The notes beneath the pieces are model-generated. The model was not told the DNA's origin and did not search any database. It saw only the letters and a list, made by a program, of their open reading frames with translations. Position numbers and translations under genes: made by a program. Shown piece by piece: positions 27,524 through 37,449 of a stretch of DNA of 64,000 nucleotides (position 1 is the first letter of the stretch; each line of letters opens with the position of its first letter). Source of the stretch: Vibrio quintilis (lineage in GTDB: Bacteria; Pseudomonadota; Gammaproteobacteria; Enterobacterales; Vibrionaceae); NCBI RefSeq assembly GCF_024529975.1, contig NZ_AP024897.1, positions 2,294,001 through 2,358,000 of the forward strand, given 5' to 3'.

Positions 27524-27727
27524 TCAGAACAAACACGATATACCCAAACAACCTGAAGATGCAGGTTGTTTCGGTATAGTTGGGGGTGTTTTTGTGTCGA
27601 AGGTTTTTGGCTGCTGTGACATTGTGTGGTGTGCTTTCGATAATACGGTGTCAATCTTTCTGGCCGGTGCATTATCGGCATCAATCAGTACCGCAATTTT
27701 TTCTCTTTCTTTCACAAGATCACTCAT
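27524..27727 (-). pseudogene. Truncated NYN-domain (PIN-like nuclease) gene fragment
   Basis: The first ~20 residues after the start, KIAVLIDADNAPARKIDTVLS, match the beginning of bacterial NYN-domain proteins (VLIDADNAP carries the first metal-binding aspartate). Similarity then stops. The remaining ~35 residues are Pro/Ser-rich, and the last ones are translated from the palindromic repeat at 27539-27578. Intact relatives run to roughly 230 residues or more, so this is a 5' remnant. Confidence 0.65.
27539..27578. repeat. Short palindromic repeat, two arms
   Basis: TATACCCAAACAACCTGAAG facing AGGTTGTTTCGGTATA. It sits at the break point of the NYN fragment. Confidence 0.85.
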
Positions 27728-27781
27728 TCCCTGTCTTCTGATAAACTTATTGTTCATCAATTAATTGTCATTCAATCCAGC

Positions 27782-30256
27782 CTAAGTCTGATGCACCTCG
27801 CGGTTCAGGGCTTCAGCCAGCACGCCGGTCAGGTGTTTATCCTTTGAAGCAATGGCTTTCAGTTGCGGTAAGTTCAGCCAGATCAATTCACTGGGTGTCA
27901 TGGATTTGGTGCTGGTCTGATACGTGCCGGTCAGGAAGGCACAACAGCCAATCAGCGAACCGGATTCGGCGATTCTTTCTCCCTGCAGGCTGAACACACT
28001 GACTTTCCCGCGGATGATCACCGCCATCGCACCGGCATGATGATTTTGTGCGTAAATCAGTTCCCCCTCGTTATATATCTGCCGCTGCGCAATCCGGCCC
28101 AGCGCCATCAATGTTTTTCTTTTCAGGCCGCCAGCCCATGACATCTGCTGTAGCAGATCAGTAATTTCCTGAGAACTCATATGGTGGCCCCGACGCTTCA
28201 GGTGCGCCAGTTTAAACTCCACTTCATGCAACAGCATCTGCGCTTCGCTCTCATCCAGTATGCCGTTATCGATAATTTTTTGCAGGTGTGCCCGCTCCAG
28301 ATTCAGCATCTGGCGATGGGCGGAGTGTGTTTCCAGACTATATGACAGGTCGGGAAAATACTCGCGCAAAGCTTCCACATGTGAGCGGGTTTGTGCGGTA
28401 TTCACTTCCAGCGCGGCAAGTGCTTCCTGCGCATCCTGTACACTCGGTGCCAGGTCGTGAATATGCCGGGCAACCGCTTCCTGCGCCTGAATAAATCCCC
28501 GGGCCGTGTCGTAACTCAGGGCCAGACGCTCAAACGAGAAATGCATCACCATATGTTTTAGCAGCGGTATCCGGTTGAAAAACCGCAAATGACGGGACGT
28601 TTTCCAGAAACGGAATAAACTCAGACGCGGTGCAAGCTCAGGCTCTCCGTCTAAAGCCACTTCAACCGCATTGACCAGCTGGGTGGTTGCAGGCCCGGTC
28701 TGTGCCCCCTGCTTAAACTGCGACCAGTAAAACTGGCGCTCGGTTTCCAGCAGGCGACGGTAAAAAGCAATACGCAGCGCGTCTTCACTGACACCGGACA
28801 AATCAGCCTCCGGTGGTTTTCTGGTGTCTTCATCAAATGACTGACGCAAAACCGTCCAGTTCGCCCGGCGTAAAAACTCACTGGCTTGCAGCTGTTGTAA
28901 ATCATCCTGCATCAGTTCCCTGACGGTATACCTTGCCTTATCCAGTGACGCCTGTTTTGCCGCAGGTAACTTATCCAGCCCTAGCCTGCCAAGCACCCAG
29001 CTCATTGAGGTCGAATTAATAATAATGGTTAAAACCACCACGCCCGCAGTCAGAAACAGAATCTGATCCCCCAGTTCCTGATCAATCAAAGAATCCTGGC
29101 TAATGATTAACGCCAGAGCAAGGGAAACCGCACCCCGCAACCCGCCCCAGATCAGGACAATCGCTTTTTCCCGGTTAATTCCGATACCAACACGTTTCAG
29201 CAACGGCATCAGCACGGTGATCACCACGGCCCGGATCAACAAAATTCCCAGATAAAGCACAATCAGTGACAACCACCAGTCCACCACATCCAGACGAATC
29301 CGCATAGCGATAATAATACCAACCAGAACGAAGATCAGCGTGTTGGCGATGTGTGCCATCATTTGCCAGAAATGATGGAGAAACCCGGCGACTTCCGGTG
29401 AAATCCGAATCCGGCCGAAACTGGCAAGCATTAATCCCAGCGTCACTACCGCAACCACCCCGGAAACGTGAAACAGATTTTCAGCAATAAAATAAGCAAG
29501 ATAAGCCGCTGACACCGTCAGGGTTATTTCCACCAGCGGCCGGTTAAACAGGCAACCCAGCCAGAGCAGAACCACCACGCCGACAACCAGCCCGACAACC
29601 AGCCCAAGCAACACCACAAACAGAAAATGGCCGCTGACGGAGAAGAGACTGGTCCCGGCACTGCCCGCAAGCGTTAACATGCCATAAAACAGCGAAAACA
29701 GAACAATCGCTGTGCCGTCATTGAGCAGCGACTCCCCTTCAATCAGTGTCTCCAGCCTTTTCCGGGAACTGACTTCTTTGAGCAGCGACACCACCGCCAC
29801 CGGATCCGTTGCAGAGATAAGCGCCCCGAACAGCAAACAGACCGTCCATGACCATTGCCAGGGGAAGGCATAGTAAGCCAGCGTTGCAGTCAGGCCCGTG
29901 GTCAGCAACAGGCCGGGAATGGCCAGCACGGCAATCTGGCTGAACATCCGTTTAAACAGATGCGATTCCATACCGAATGCGGACTCAAAAATCAGGGTTG
30001 GCAAAAACAGCAGCAGAATCAGATGCGGGTCTATCGTGGCCAGCGTCAGCAAAGCCTGATTGAGCTGCGGATACAGATTCAGAGCCATATCAGAACGGCT
30101 GAACAGCCCAATAGTCAAACCGACAATTAACAGAATCACGCTGTAAGGGGATTCAAAATATTTCGCCAGTGATTTGATTAAGGCTCCGAACAGCAACGAC
30201 AAAACCACAAATATCAGGATCAGGACACCGGTTTCCGACACCATGATTGCCACCAT
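27782..30256 (-). CDS. NhaP-type Na+(K+)/H+ antiporter with C-terminal cyclic-nucleotide-binding-like domain
   Basis: 824 residues. About 420 N-terminal residues hold 12-13 membrane segments of the CPA1 family, with LLFGALISATDPVAVVSLLKEV, ETLIEGESLLNDGTAIVLF (the ESLxNDG motif) and KAIVLIWGGLRGAVSLALAL. The cytoplasmic tail is mostly helical and ends in a cNMP-binding-like beta-roll (IYNEGELIYAQNHHAGAMAVIIRGKVSVFSLQGERIAESGSLIGCCAFLTG). Such antiporters regulate internal Na+ and pH. A second ATG at 30244 has the better-placed GGTGG site. Monocistronic. Confidence 0.92.
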   Translation of the reverse strand: MVAIMVSETGVLILIFVVLSLLFGALIKSLAKYFESPYSVILLIVGLTIGLFSRSDMALNLYPQLNQALLTLATIDPHLILLLFLPTLIFESAFGMESHLFKRMFSQIAVLAIPGLLLTTGLTATLAYYAFPWQWSWTVCLLFGALISATDPVAVVSLLKEVSSRKRLETLIEGESLLNDGTAIVLFSLFYGMLTLAGSAGTSLFSVSGHFLFVVLLGLVVGLVVGVVVLLWLGCLFNRPLVEITLTVSAAYLAYFIAENLFHVSGVVAVVTLGLMLASFGRIRISPEVAGFLHHFWQMMAHIANTLIFVLVGIIIAMRIRLDVVDWWLSLIVLYLGILLIRAVVITVLMPLLKRVGIGINREKAIVLIWGGLRGAVSLALALIISQDSLIDQELGDQILFLTAGVVVLTIIINSTSMSWVLGRLGLDKLPAAKQASLDKARYTVRELMQDDLQQLQASEFLRRANWTVLRQSFDEDTRKPPEADLSGVSEDALRIAFYRRLLETERQFYWSQFKQGAQTGPATTQLVNAVEVALDGEPELAPRLSLFRFWKTSRHLRFFNRIPLLKHMVMHFSFERLALSYDTARGFIQAQEAVARHIHDLAPSVQDAQEALAALEVNTAQTRSHVEALREYFPDLSYSLETHSAHRQMLNLERAHLQKIIDNGILDESEAQMLLHEVEFKLAHLKRRGHHMSSQEITDLLQQMSWAGGLKRKTLMALGRIAQRQIYNEGELIYAQNHHAGAMAVIIRGKVSVFSLQGERIAESGSLIGCCAFLTGTYQTSTKSMTPSELIWLNLPQLKAIASKDKHLTGVLAEALNREVHQT

Positions 30257-30330
30257 TTTGCTCAGACGCGGGATGATTTTAGTATAGTTGTCCCTTTGGG
30301 CTTTGATCGCTTCTTTTCGTGTTAAGAGAG

Positions 30331-30364
30331 CAGCAAACCTGAAGATGCAGGTTGTTTGGGTATA
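30331..30364. repeat. Short palindromic repeat, left arm eroded
   Basis: GCAGCAAACCTGAAGATGCAGG and TTGTTTGGGTATA are recognisable. It lies between the antiporter and the HAD gene. Confidence 0.75.
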
Positions 30365-30415
30365 TAATCAGTTTCAATTTTTTCTGGTAAATGTTCAGAT
30401 AACATTTTTCCCCCG

Positions 30416-31060
30416 CTAAGCCAGAAAACTTAATACACTGCTTAGTTGAGAGAAATCATCTACCTGCTGATGATGTGAAACCCGGTCGCCCACAATCACC
30501 AGATTCACGCCAAGTGCCTGACAGGCTTTGATATCCCACGAAGCATCACCAAAGTAAGTCACGGGCAGCTGTAATGTCGCGTCAGCTTTCGTTCTGGCAA
30601 CTGCCATTATTTCAGTGCGGGAGTAATGATCATTTGAAGACGCAATGATCAGGCTGTCTGTGTCAAAGCCCGCGGACTCAAGTTTCAGCCGGGCCGTCTC
30701 TCCCCAGCCTCCGGTCGCAACAGAAACGATATGTTGTTCACTCTGAAGCAGGAATGAAACGAAGTCTGCTGCGCCGGGAACTTCTCTGGCAGGCTCATTG
30801 TGTAATGCTTGCTCAATATGACGGATAAAAACCGGCTTCACGAGGCGCTCAAGTTCTTCAAGGGAATATTGTGGCGCCTGACGCTGAATAAAAGTTTGCA
30901 AAATTCCCCGGTCAGTCACATGAGGATAGGTTTCCCAGTCACTCACCAGTTCAATACCGGTCGTTTCACTGACCGCATCCAGAAAACATTTCTCATCAAA
31001 TTCATATGACTGAATCAGAGTTCCATCAATATCCAGCATCACGTGGTTCATATTCGGCAT
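30416..31060 (-). CDS. HAD-superfamily phosphatase-like hydrolase
   Basis: 214 residues with HAD motif I MLDIDGTLIQSYE (nucleophile and acid/base aspartates), a helical cap domain, motif II as VSVATGG, a lysine in RTKADA and motif III as TYFGDASWDIKACQALGVNLVIVGD. It most resembles phosphoglycolate-phosphatase-like members. Substrate unknown. Starts at 31060 and 31051 are both possible. Confidence 0.85.
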   Translation of the reverse strand: MPNMNHVMLDIDGTLIQSYEFDEKCFLDAVSETTGIELVSDWETYPHVTDRGILQTFIQRQAPQYSLEELERLVKPVFIRHIEQALHNEPAREVPGAADFVSFLLQSEQHIVSVATGGWGETARLKLESAGFDTDSLIIASSNDHYSRTEIMAVARTKADATLQLPVTYFGDASWDIKACQALGVNLVIVGDRVSHHQQVDDFSQLSSVLSFLA

Positions 31061-31377
31061 CTTCAGGTCGATTGGGGATATTTGATAATAACATTATCCA
31101 GGCCGGATATGTTGTCGCAGTCAACGCAACTGCTGAATCTGACAAATAAGCGGATATCCGATCATATTTTCGCCTCTGTTGTTTCAGTTCAGTTAAACAA
31201 ACACATCAAGCCGGTACTCAGGGAAATAAATCAGGCAATATCACTATCATGTCTCTCATATTAGTAAAATGAGTTACATAAAACCGGCGCCATTCATCTA
31301 TTCTGATAAAAGCAGCCGGATAAATTCAAAAAACCGAGATTCATCATCAGGTGGACGTAAACAAACAGGTAACGTGA
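31061..31377. other. Divergent intergenic region, HAD gene / PAS chemoreceptor
   Basis: About 317 bases. No gene, repeat or convincing hairpin was seen; it presumably carries the two divergent promoters. Confidence 0.4.
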
Positions 31378-32916
31378 ATGGGAAAACGAAATCAGTCGAT
31401 CCTTAATGAAGAGGTGACATTCAACAAAGACGAAGAGTTAGTTTCCACGACCGATTTAAGAGGCGTCATTACCTATGCAAACGATGCTTTTTGTCGGGTG
31501 GCTGGTTATTCTTTCGACGAATTACTCCGGAAAAATCACAACATTGTCCGGCATCCGGATATGCCAAAGGCAGCGTTTAAAGATTTGTGGGATCATTTAA
31601 AAGCCGGACAAAACTGGCGTGGTGCAGTGAAGAACCGCTGTAAAGATGGCCGCTACTATTGGGTGGACGCCTTTGTCACACCCATCTATGAAAACAATCA
31701 ACTGATTGGCTACCAGTCGGTCAGAACCCCGCTTGATGTAAAGATGAAAAAACGGGCTGAACGGCTTTACGCCAGAATTAACCGCAATCAGCCGATCGAC
31801 CCGCTGGCGAAACTGAAAGCAATCCAGTTCCGGGTGATCGCTGCACTATTTCTGATCGGCGCTATCATCGCGCTCTCCACTGTGGCAGGTATGGTGACGG
31901 ATCTGATGATTCCGCTTGTCTTTATTGGTTTATTCTGGCCTGAACTATCCAGCAAACCCAAATATGAAAAGCAGCTGAAAGAGAAATACGACAGTGTTTC
32001 CCGCTACGTTTATAACGAGGATCCGGATAATATCGCAGATTTTCAGCTGAGAATGTATGAAGGAAAAGTCCGCACGATTCTGGGCCGGGTGACAGACAGT
32101 TGTCAGGTCATGAAACAGCAGGCGATCTCTCTGGGCGATGAATCCGTTGCCTCACAAAAAAACGTTGAGCAGGAATCAATTGAGCTGGAAAGTGTTTCAA
32201 GCTCACTGGAAGAAATGGTTGCAGCCATCGAAGAAGTTGCCAGCAACAGTGCCACAGCCTCTGATCAGGTGAGGCTGGCATCTGACCAGTGTGGTCAGGC
32301 TGTCGGCCAGATGACAAAAGTCAGTTCGGTCATTAGCTCAGTGGTCAGAGATGTAGAAAAATCCACGCACTCAACGCAGGCACTGTCTGAAAAGCTCGAT
32401 TCAATTAATTCGCTGATGGAAGAGATACAGGGCATCGCCGGACAAACCAATCTGCTGGCATTAAATGCAGCGATTGAGGCAGCCAGAGCCGGTGAACAGG
32501 GGCGCGGCTTTGCCGTGGTTGCCGATGAAGTCCGATCGTTGAGTCAGCGCACCCATAAAACAACCGAGAGTATTCAGGAAACCATGTCTCAGGTTTTGGT
32601 GGCACTGGAGGAACTGGTAAAAACGATGGAAGAGAGCCAGAAGTCTGCGGCTGGCTCTATCGAAGCGGCGGAACAGACAAGCAACGCCATTGCCTCTCTG
32701 GAGGATATTGTCGGAAATATATCCGATGCCTCTTTACAGATATCGGCGGCAACCGAACAACAGTCTGTGGTTGCCAAAGAAATCAATGTCAATGTTTCAG
32801 CCATACGGGATGCGTCTCAGGATAATTTAAGAGGTGCGACGCTGGTATCAGATCTGTCAAAAGACATCAGAGAGAAGTCAGACCGGTTATCTTCCATGGG
32901 GCGCTCTTTTAAATGA
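31378..32916 (+). CDS. PAS-domain methyl-accepting chemotaxis protein (Aer-like)
   Basis: 512 residues. An N-terminal PAS domain ([70 protein letters not shown]) is followed by a hydrophobic hairpin (~residues 145-190). The cytoplasmic signalling domain has the tip [43 protein letters not shown]. There is no periplasmic sensor, so it senses internal redox or energy state as Aer does, presumably through a flavin (inference). Monocistronic, with a terminator at 32960. Confidence 0.93.
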   Translation: MGKRNQSILNEEVTFNKDEELVSTTDLRGVITYANDAFCRVAGYSFDELLRKNHNIVRHPDMPKAAFKDLWDHLKAGQNWRGAVKNRCKDGRYYWVDAFVTPIYENNQLIGYQSVRTPLDVKMKKRAERLYARINRNQPIDPLAKLKAIQFRVIAALFLIGAIIALSTVAGMVTDLMIPLVFIGLFWPELSSKPKYEKQLKEKYDSVSRYVYNEDPDNIADFQLRMYEGKVRTILGRVTDSCQVMKQQAISLGDESVASQKNVEQESIELESVSSSLEEMVAAIEEVASNSATASDQVRLASDQCGQAVGQMTKVSSVISSVVRDVEKSTHSTQALSEKLDSINSLMEEIQGIAGQTNLLALNAAIEAARAGEQGRGFAVVADEVRSLSQRTHKTTESIQETMSQVLVALEELVKTMEESQKSAAGSIEAAEQTSNAIASLEDIVGNISDASLQISAATEQQSVVAKEINVNVSAIRDASQDNLRGATLVSDLSKDIREKSDRLSSMGRSFK

Positions 32917-32959
32917 TATTTGCTTTGTTCATTGAATGGATTCAGTTTGATGAATCATC

Positions 32960-32992
32960 AAAGCCGGAGCATCAAAAATGTTCCGGCTTTTA
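32960..32992. terminator. Bidirectional rho-independent terminator
   Basis: AAAGCCGGA...TTCCGGCTTTT stem between the converging chemoreceptor and GH57-like genes. Confidence 0.82.
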
Positions 32993-33028
32993 TCACTGTT
33001 AACAGGTACCGTTAGTCAGTAAATGCAG

Positions 33029-36000
33029 TTACTCAACCGCTGTCAGTTGATAACTCATTTCAGCATCATTCATTTCCACCAGATAATGACCGGATACGTT
33101 GGTGTAAATATCACTGCCGGATTTATCCAGCGTACCGTCGGCACCATTATCACCATAGTTATCACGCCAGTCCCCTTCGACATCAAACTTGAAGCGTTGA
33201 TCACTGCGGCCATCAAAATTGATCTCAGCCTGCCACGTATTGTCAGCGACTAATGACATCGGTGTCGTTTGCCAGTCGTTCGGCGTTCCCCGGAAATAAA
33301 GCTGTTTCAAATTCGCCGTAAAAGGCTGATCGGGATCAACAACCGTGATGGTTTTCGTGGCGGTGGCCGACTTTCCACCATCATCGGTCACAGTCAGCTC
33401 AACAGTAAATACCCCTGCCGTGTCGTAAGTCATACGGGTCGTTTCACTGGTCGCTCCGTTACTCCAGGCATAGCTGGTGATCACTCCGTCACTGTCCGTT
33501 GAACTTTTCGCACTCAAATCAACACTGTCACCCACGGTGACCTGACTGGCGGACGCCGTGATCACCGCAACCGGCTTCAGATTTCCAGGTGCATCAGGTT
33601 TTCCTGAAGTCAGGGTACCGCCGCTCAGTTGCCACTCACCCTGCCCGGTTTTGTAGTTTGACCCGCCATTATTGTCCCAGCTGCTGTTACAGTCACTGGT
33701 ATCAAACTCAAGATCATGCTCTGCCTGCAATTCAACGCTCAGGCTGTACCAGTTATCCTGAACCTGCGTCATTTCCACACCGGGAGGCGTGGTCCAGGTT
33801 GCGCCGCCATCCGCACTGTAGTGCAGGCACACCTTCTCCCAGCCATTGGTATTCTGATAATAAACCGTACTGATAATCGCCTGACCCGTAATGCTGAAGG
33901 TCACGCTGGCCATATCTGTATTTCCCTGATCGTCCGTCACGGTCACCGAATAGGTGCTCAGCTTATTCACTGTCACCGTGATTGTTGGGGTTGTTTCTCC
34001 GGTGCTCCACAGGTAAGACACGATGTTACCATCCGGATCTGTGGATGTTTCTGCACTCAGGGTCACCACTTCGCCGGCTTCAACACTTTTACTTTCAGGC
34101 GTGATGACAGCAACCGGACGTTCACTCACAGGCACATAATCCGCGGTAAAGAAGACGTTAGTCCCGGCCATACTGCCGTTCACGTCTTCTACCGTTTTAT
34201 TATTCTGTTGAGAATAGCGGCCTGCGCCGACATAAACCTGCTGGATATCCGAGCGGGTGACATTGCCTTTACTGTCTGTCGCTTCAATGTAGTAATCCAG
34301 TAACTGGTCCTGATACTGATTGAAATAGGTATAATACAAATTCCCAATCTTTTCTGCGGGAACCACCTTAAATGTTGCAGTGCCGGATGCCTGCCAGCTG
34401 ACACCATTGATATCTTTGCTCAGATCACGCATTTTCATCGCATAACTTTGCCACGCACCAACCCGGGACGGGTCGACCTGAGGATCGCTGCTGTGAGCCG
34501 CCGGATTATACAGCTTATAGGTTTTATCTGTCGGACTGGCCCATTTATCTTTATGCGCCCGGACTTTAACCGTGATGTTCTGAATCCCGCTGACATCATA
34601 GGCATAAGTGTACACCGCAAAATTTGTGTCGGTATAGACCGTTGCCCAGCCTTCAGCCTTGCTGTTATTCACACTGCCCGGATTATAAGGATAACGTTGC
34701 GGCCACCAGACTGACGGCCCGGTGCGATCCTTGCTGATATTGCGCTTCACATAAGGCATGGTGAAGTGCAGCGACTGATTGAATGAAAGTGTGGGTTTAA
34801 CCCCGTCATCCACATTCTCATCATAATAACCAAATCCGGAATCCATGGAAGCCATCAGGAAATACCAGCCCAGTTCAGCCGGATTGGCCCCGCCTGCGTA
34901 GTGATTATTTTCATCCCCTTTCACCGGGTAAGACATCATCCACGGATTCAGCTGGTTGCCGTCATAAGTCACCTGATGGTCACGGTCCGTCGTCGGATGC
35001 CAGTAATCCGGATGATCATCCAGCCAGATTTGTTCGGCCGTTTTCGCATAGTTCTCCGCAGCCTGCAACAGGGCAAAATTACGTTCCAGATAGTGATAAC
35101 CCAACTCAAATGACACCATATGCTGGCGGGAGGCCGTATAGTTTGTGCCGTTGGCGGTATTGAAATCACTCATCTGACCGGACCAGACGCCCATCGGGAT
35201 ATGCCAGTGATACCAGGTCGGATCCGCTGATGAATCCCGGGTATCGATCCATGACCCATCCTGAACGTGGACCACATCATCTGCCGGAATCGGGTTGGCA
35301 AGTAAGTATTCTTCCACACCCATTGCCACCACATCAGCATCTGCATAAGTGACATGACCCGAGCTGAGCCAGGTCCCGCCATCACCGGCGCGACCGGAAG
35401 AGTTATCGCCATCGTGCGCAATCACGAAATACTGTTTGCGCCCCAGCGCCGCCGCATCAGACTCATAATCTTTCAGCACCCCGGCCGTTACGCTGCCCTG
35501 ATAACCTTCCTCCCATGAGCTGGCCTGCTCAACCGGAATACCGGCAACCTGATACACCTGTGCCGTCTCCGGATCGACGTACTGCACCCGGTGCGGAATC
35601 GAGGCGAAAGGAAACTTGTTATGCGTCACCTGCTGTTCATTAAACATTGCCAGTGACTTCCAGCTCCCTTTATCACTGGTGTTTTGCATGTCGGCCCGGT
35701 TGGGTGGGGAAACCAGCGTATCAACACCGGGATCATTCAGATACGGATAATCACGCAGGGCCCGTGAATAGTGCACATTCCCCAACACTGACCACTCAAT
35801 ACCCAGTTTATTCAGTGCCGGAATAATCCGTTCAGAGAAACCAAGTTCCGTCGGGAAAAAGCCTTTTGATGAAGTGAAACTGTCACCCAGAAAATAATCC
35901 TGCGCTAAAGTCACATTCTGGTAAATCAGGTCTTTGAGAAAATAGTCCTCGCCAACCAGTGGTCCCATCGAGTGATGGCCGGTGAAGTGGATGGTTTCCA

Positions 36001-36499
36001 GCGCGTTAAAATTGTGACTGGTTTTTATGCTGTTGCGGACTTGTTTCCAGTAATTACCCCAGCCCGGGTTGTAGCCATCCATATTTCCCAGTTCAGCAAA
36101 ACTCTGGACATTGTTAATGACCGCAGCAGACATGGTGACCTGAGTCTGACTCATCGGGTGAGCCGCATGATTTGCTTTGGCTGTATCCATGGGCCATGAG
36201 AGATAAGCGCCGGTTTTGGCATGGTGGGTATAATAGGAAGTCAAATCATCGTGGGGCATTGGCAGCCCGCTTCCGGGGATGTAGAAGGTGTAATTTGACG
36301 GCGGATTTTTCTTTAAGTTCACCACCTGTCCATCATAGGTATAACGAATCGGATCGCCTGTATTTAATTGATCATACTGGCTTACATCGTAATAAGGCCA
36401 GAAGTTCGGCATATGATTGTGGTAAATATGGGTTGCGGCAATGTCTGCCTGAGCAGAGCCTGCCAGCGCTATCGCCGTGACGGTTAGCCATTTATTCAT
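33029..36499 (-). CDS. Secreted GH57-like glycosidase with two PKD domains and starch-binding-type modules
   Basis: 1156 residues with signal MNKWLTVTAIALAGSAQA. Residues ~20-700 resemble GH57-type enzymes: the opening THIYHNHMPNFWPYYD, a GYNPGWGNYWKQ block, and KGFFPTELGFSERIIPAL, where the Glu fits the nucleophile region. Then PKD1 (~796-870), a carbohydrate-binding module of the CBM25/26 look (~876-960, YYQNTNGWEKVCLHYSADGG), PKD2 (~976-1055) and a C-terminal module (~1063-1156, LYFRGTPNDWQTTPMSLV) like those binding starch. It probably degrades alpha-glucan outside the cell. The catalytic family is less certain than the modules. Monocistronic. Confidence 0.75.
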   Translation of the reverse strand: MNKWLTVTAIALAGSAQADIAATHIYHNHMPNFWPYYDVSQYDQLNTGDPIRYTYDGQVVNLKKNPPSNYTFYIPGSGLPMPHDDLTSYYTHHAKTGAYLSWPMDTAKANHAAHPMSQTQVTMSAAVINNVQSFAELGNMDGYNPGWGNYWKQVRNSIKTSHNFNALETIHFTGHHSMGPLVGEDYFLKDLIYQNVTLAQDYFLGDSFTSSKGFFPTELGFSERIIPALNKLGIEWSVLGNVHYSRALRDYPYLNDPGVDTLVSPPNRADMQNTSDKGSWKSLAMFNEQQVTHNKFPFASIPHRVQYVDPETAQVYQVAGIPVEQASSWEEGYQGSVTAGVLKDYESDAAALGRKQYFVIAHDGDNSSGRAGDGGTWLSSGHVTYADADVVAMGVEEYLLANPIPADDVVHVQDGSWIDTRDSSADPTWYHWHIPMGVWSGQMSDFNTANGTNYTASRQHMVSFELGYHYLERNFALLQAAENYAKTAEQIWLDDHPDYWHPTTDRDHQVTYDGNQLNPWMMSYPVKGDENNHYAGGANPAELGWYFLMASMDSGFGYYDENVDDGVKPTLSFNQSLHFTMPYVKRNISKDRTGPSVWWPQRYPYNPGSVNNSKAEGWATVYTDTNFAVYTYAYDVSGIQNITVKVRAHKDKWASPTDKTYKLYNPAAHSSDPQVDPSRVGAWQSYAMKMRDLSKDINGVSWQASGTATFKVVPAEKIGNLYYTYFNQYQDQLLDYYIEATDSKGNVTRSDIQQVYVGAGRYSQQNNKTVEDVNGSMAGTNVFFTADYVPVSERPVAVITPESKSVEAGEVVTLSAETSTDPDGNIVSYLWSTGETTPTITVTVNKLSTYSVTVTDDQGNTDMASVTFSITGQAIISTVYYQNTNGWEKVCLHYSADGGATWTTPPGVEMTQVQDNWYSLSVELQAEHDLEFDTSDCNSSWDNNGGSNYKTGQGEWQLSGGTLTSGKPDAPGNLKPVAVITASASQVTVGDSVDLSAKSSTDSDGVITSYAWSNGATSETTRMTYDTAGVFTVELTVTDDGGKSATATKTITVVDPDQPFTANLKQLYFRGTPNDWQTTPMSLVADNTWQAEINFDGRSDQRFKFDVEGDWRDNYGDNGADGTLDKSGSDIYTNVSGHYLVEMNDAEMSYQLTAVE

Positions 36500-37007
36500 G
36501 ATTTATTCCTTTCGGGTCATCATTTTTATGATGCAGCACGTCTGATCAGAGTCTTATATCCCCAAGCAACCTGAAGATGCAGGTTATTTGGGGATAATTA
36601 TCAGTTTGTACTGCCTTTGTCGTAAACAGCCTTCGGCCATCAGACCTGACCAGCCGGATTGATATTTTTACTGAATGTTCCGGGCTGACAGGCTGGTATG
36701 AAAGACGAGGCTGCTGCGCCGTTGTAACACTCACAGCCGGCGATCATGAGCCTGCTCCCCTGATGAATGATTAGGGGAAGACAGATGACTGACTCTGTGG
36801 TTCGATTCTCATCCGGCAGGAGTTAACAACGATTAAAATCATCTCCTGGCAGGGAATTAATTCAAGGTAAATTTATGTTTTTAAAACAGTTATCCGGCAC
36901 TGTTCATGGTTTGTTCATGAAGCGCTGAAACTGAATCATCACAGAAAGTGTCACAGCACACATATGGTGCAATAAGATGCTCTGTCACATAAAACGGAGA
37001 AACTGTA
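36500..37007. other. Intergenic region between the GH57-like gene and the RRM gene leader
   Basis: About 500 bases. Apart from the palindromic repeat at 36556-36596, no gene was found. The right half is likely the promoter and untranslated leader of the RRM gene. Confidence 0.4.
36556..36596. repeat. Short palindromic repeat, two arms
   Basis: TATCCCCAAGCAACCTGAAG facing AGGTTATTTGGGGATA, with both ends changed in a compensating way (CCCC/GGGG), which implies that the stem itself is maintained. Confidence 0.82.
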
Positions 37008-37030
37008 ATGATCATTCACTTGGTTTCTCC
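36996..37030 (+). promoter_or_regulatory. Leader hairpin overlapping a small-ORF start
   Basis: GGAGAAAC (36996-37003) pairs with GTTTCTCC (37023-37030). The left arm is also the ribosome site of the 20-codon leader ORF, so folding would hide that start. It could be a translation or temperature switch for the RRM gene (inference). Confidence 0.45.
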
Positions 37031-37070
37031 CGGTGAACCTGAGACAATCTCTCTGAATTTATTTAAGTAA
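37008..37070 (+). CDS. Possible 20-residue leader peptide of the RRM gene
   Basis: ATG at 37008 with GGAG upstream and TAA at 37068, ten bases before the RRM gene's ATG. Encoded peptide: MIIHLVSPGEPETISLNLFK. The good ribosome site and tight spacing suggest translational coupling, but no conservation test was possible. Confidence 0.4.
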   Translation: MIIHLVSPGEPETISLNLFK

Positions 37071-37080
37071 GCGGTTTATT

Positions 37081-37320
37081 ATGAAACTTTTAGTTCGCAA
37101 TCTTGCACGAACAACTCAGGAGCACGAAATTCGTGCGCTGTTTTCTGCCCATGGCACCGTCACGGAATGTACACTGGTTTTAGATCAGGACACCGGCCAG
37201 TCAAAGGGGTTTGCATTTGTTGAAATGCCGGAGAAAGATGAAGCTGAAGCGGCTATTGCCAGCCTGAATCTGACCCCCGTGGCGAAAAGTAAAATCCGGG
37301 TGAAGAAAGCTCAGCAGTAA
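37081..37320 (+). CDS. Small RNA-binding protein, single RRM domain
   Basis: 79 residues forming one RNA recognition motif: RNP2 as KLLVRNL (residues 2-8), RNP1 as KGFAFVEM (~46-53), with the aromatic Phe residues that stack on RNA. There is no glycine-rich tail. Proteins of this size occur in vibrios, shewanellae and cyanobacteria and are often cold-induced; the structured leader upstream fits such regulation. Monocistronic after the leader ORF. Confidence 0.92.
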   Translation: MKLLVRNLARTTQEHEIRALFSAHGTVTECTLVLDQDTGQSKGFAFVEMPEKDEAEAAIASLNLTPVAKSKIRVKKAQQ

Positions 37321-37335
37321 TTCCGCCTTTCATAC

Positions 37336-37367
37336 CATAAAAAAGCCGGTACATATCCGCACCGGCT
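37336..37367 (-). terminator. Rho-independent terminator for the TolA-like lipoprotein gene
   Basis: AGCCGGT...ACCGGCT stem followed on the minus strand by a T-run. It lies between the converging RRM and lipoprotein genes. Confidence 0.7.
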
Positions 37368-37449
37368 GGTCCGCAGGGATCAAATCATTCAGGATGCCCG
37401 GAAAAACAGGTTCCCACTGCGTGGGAATCGCTACTCACGATAATTCACA

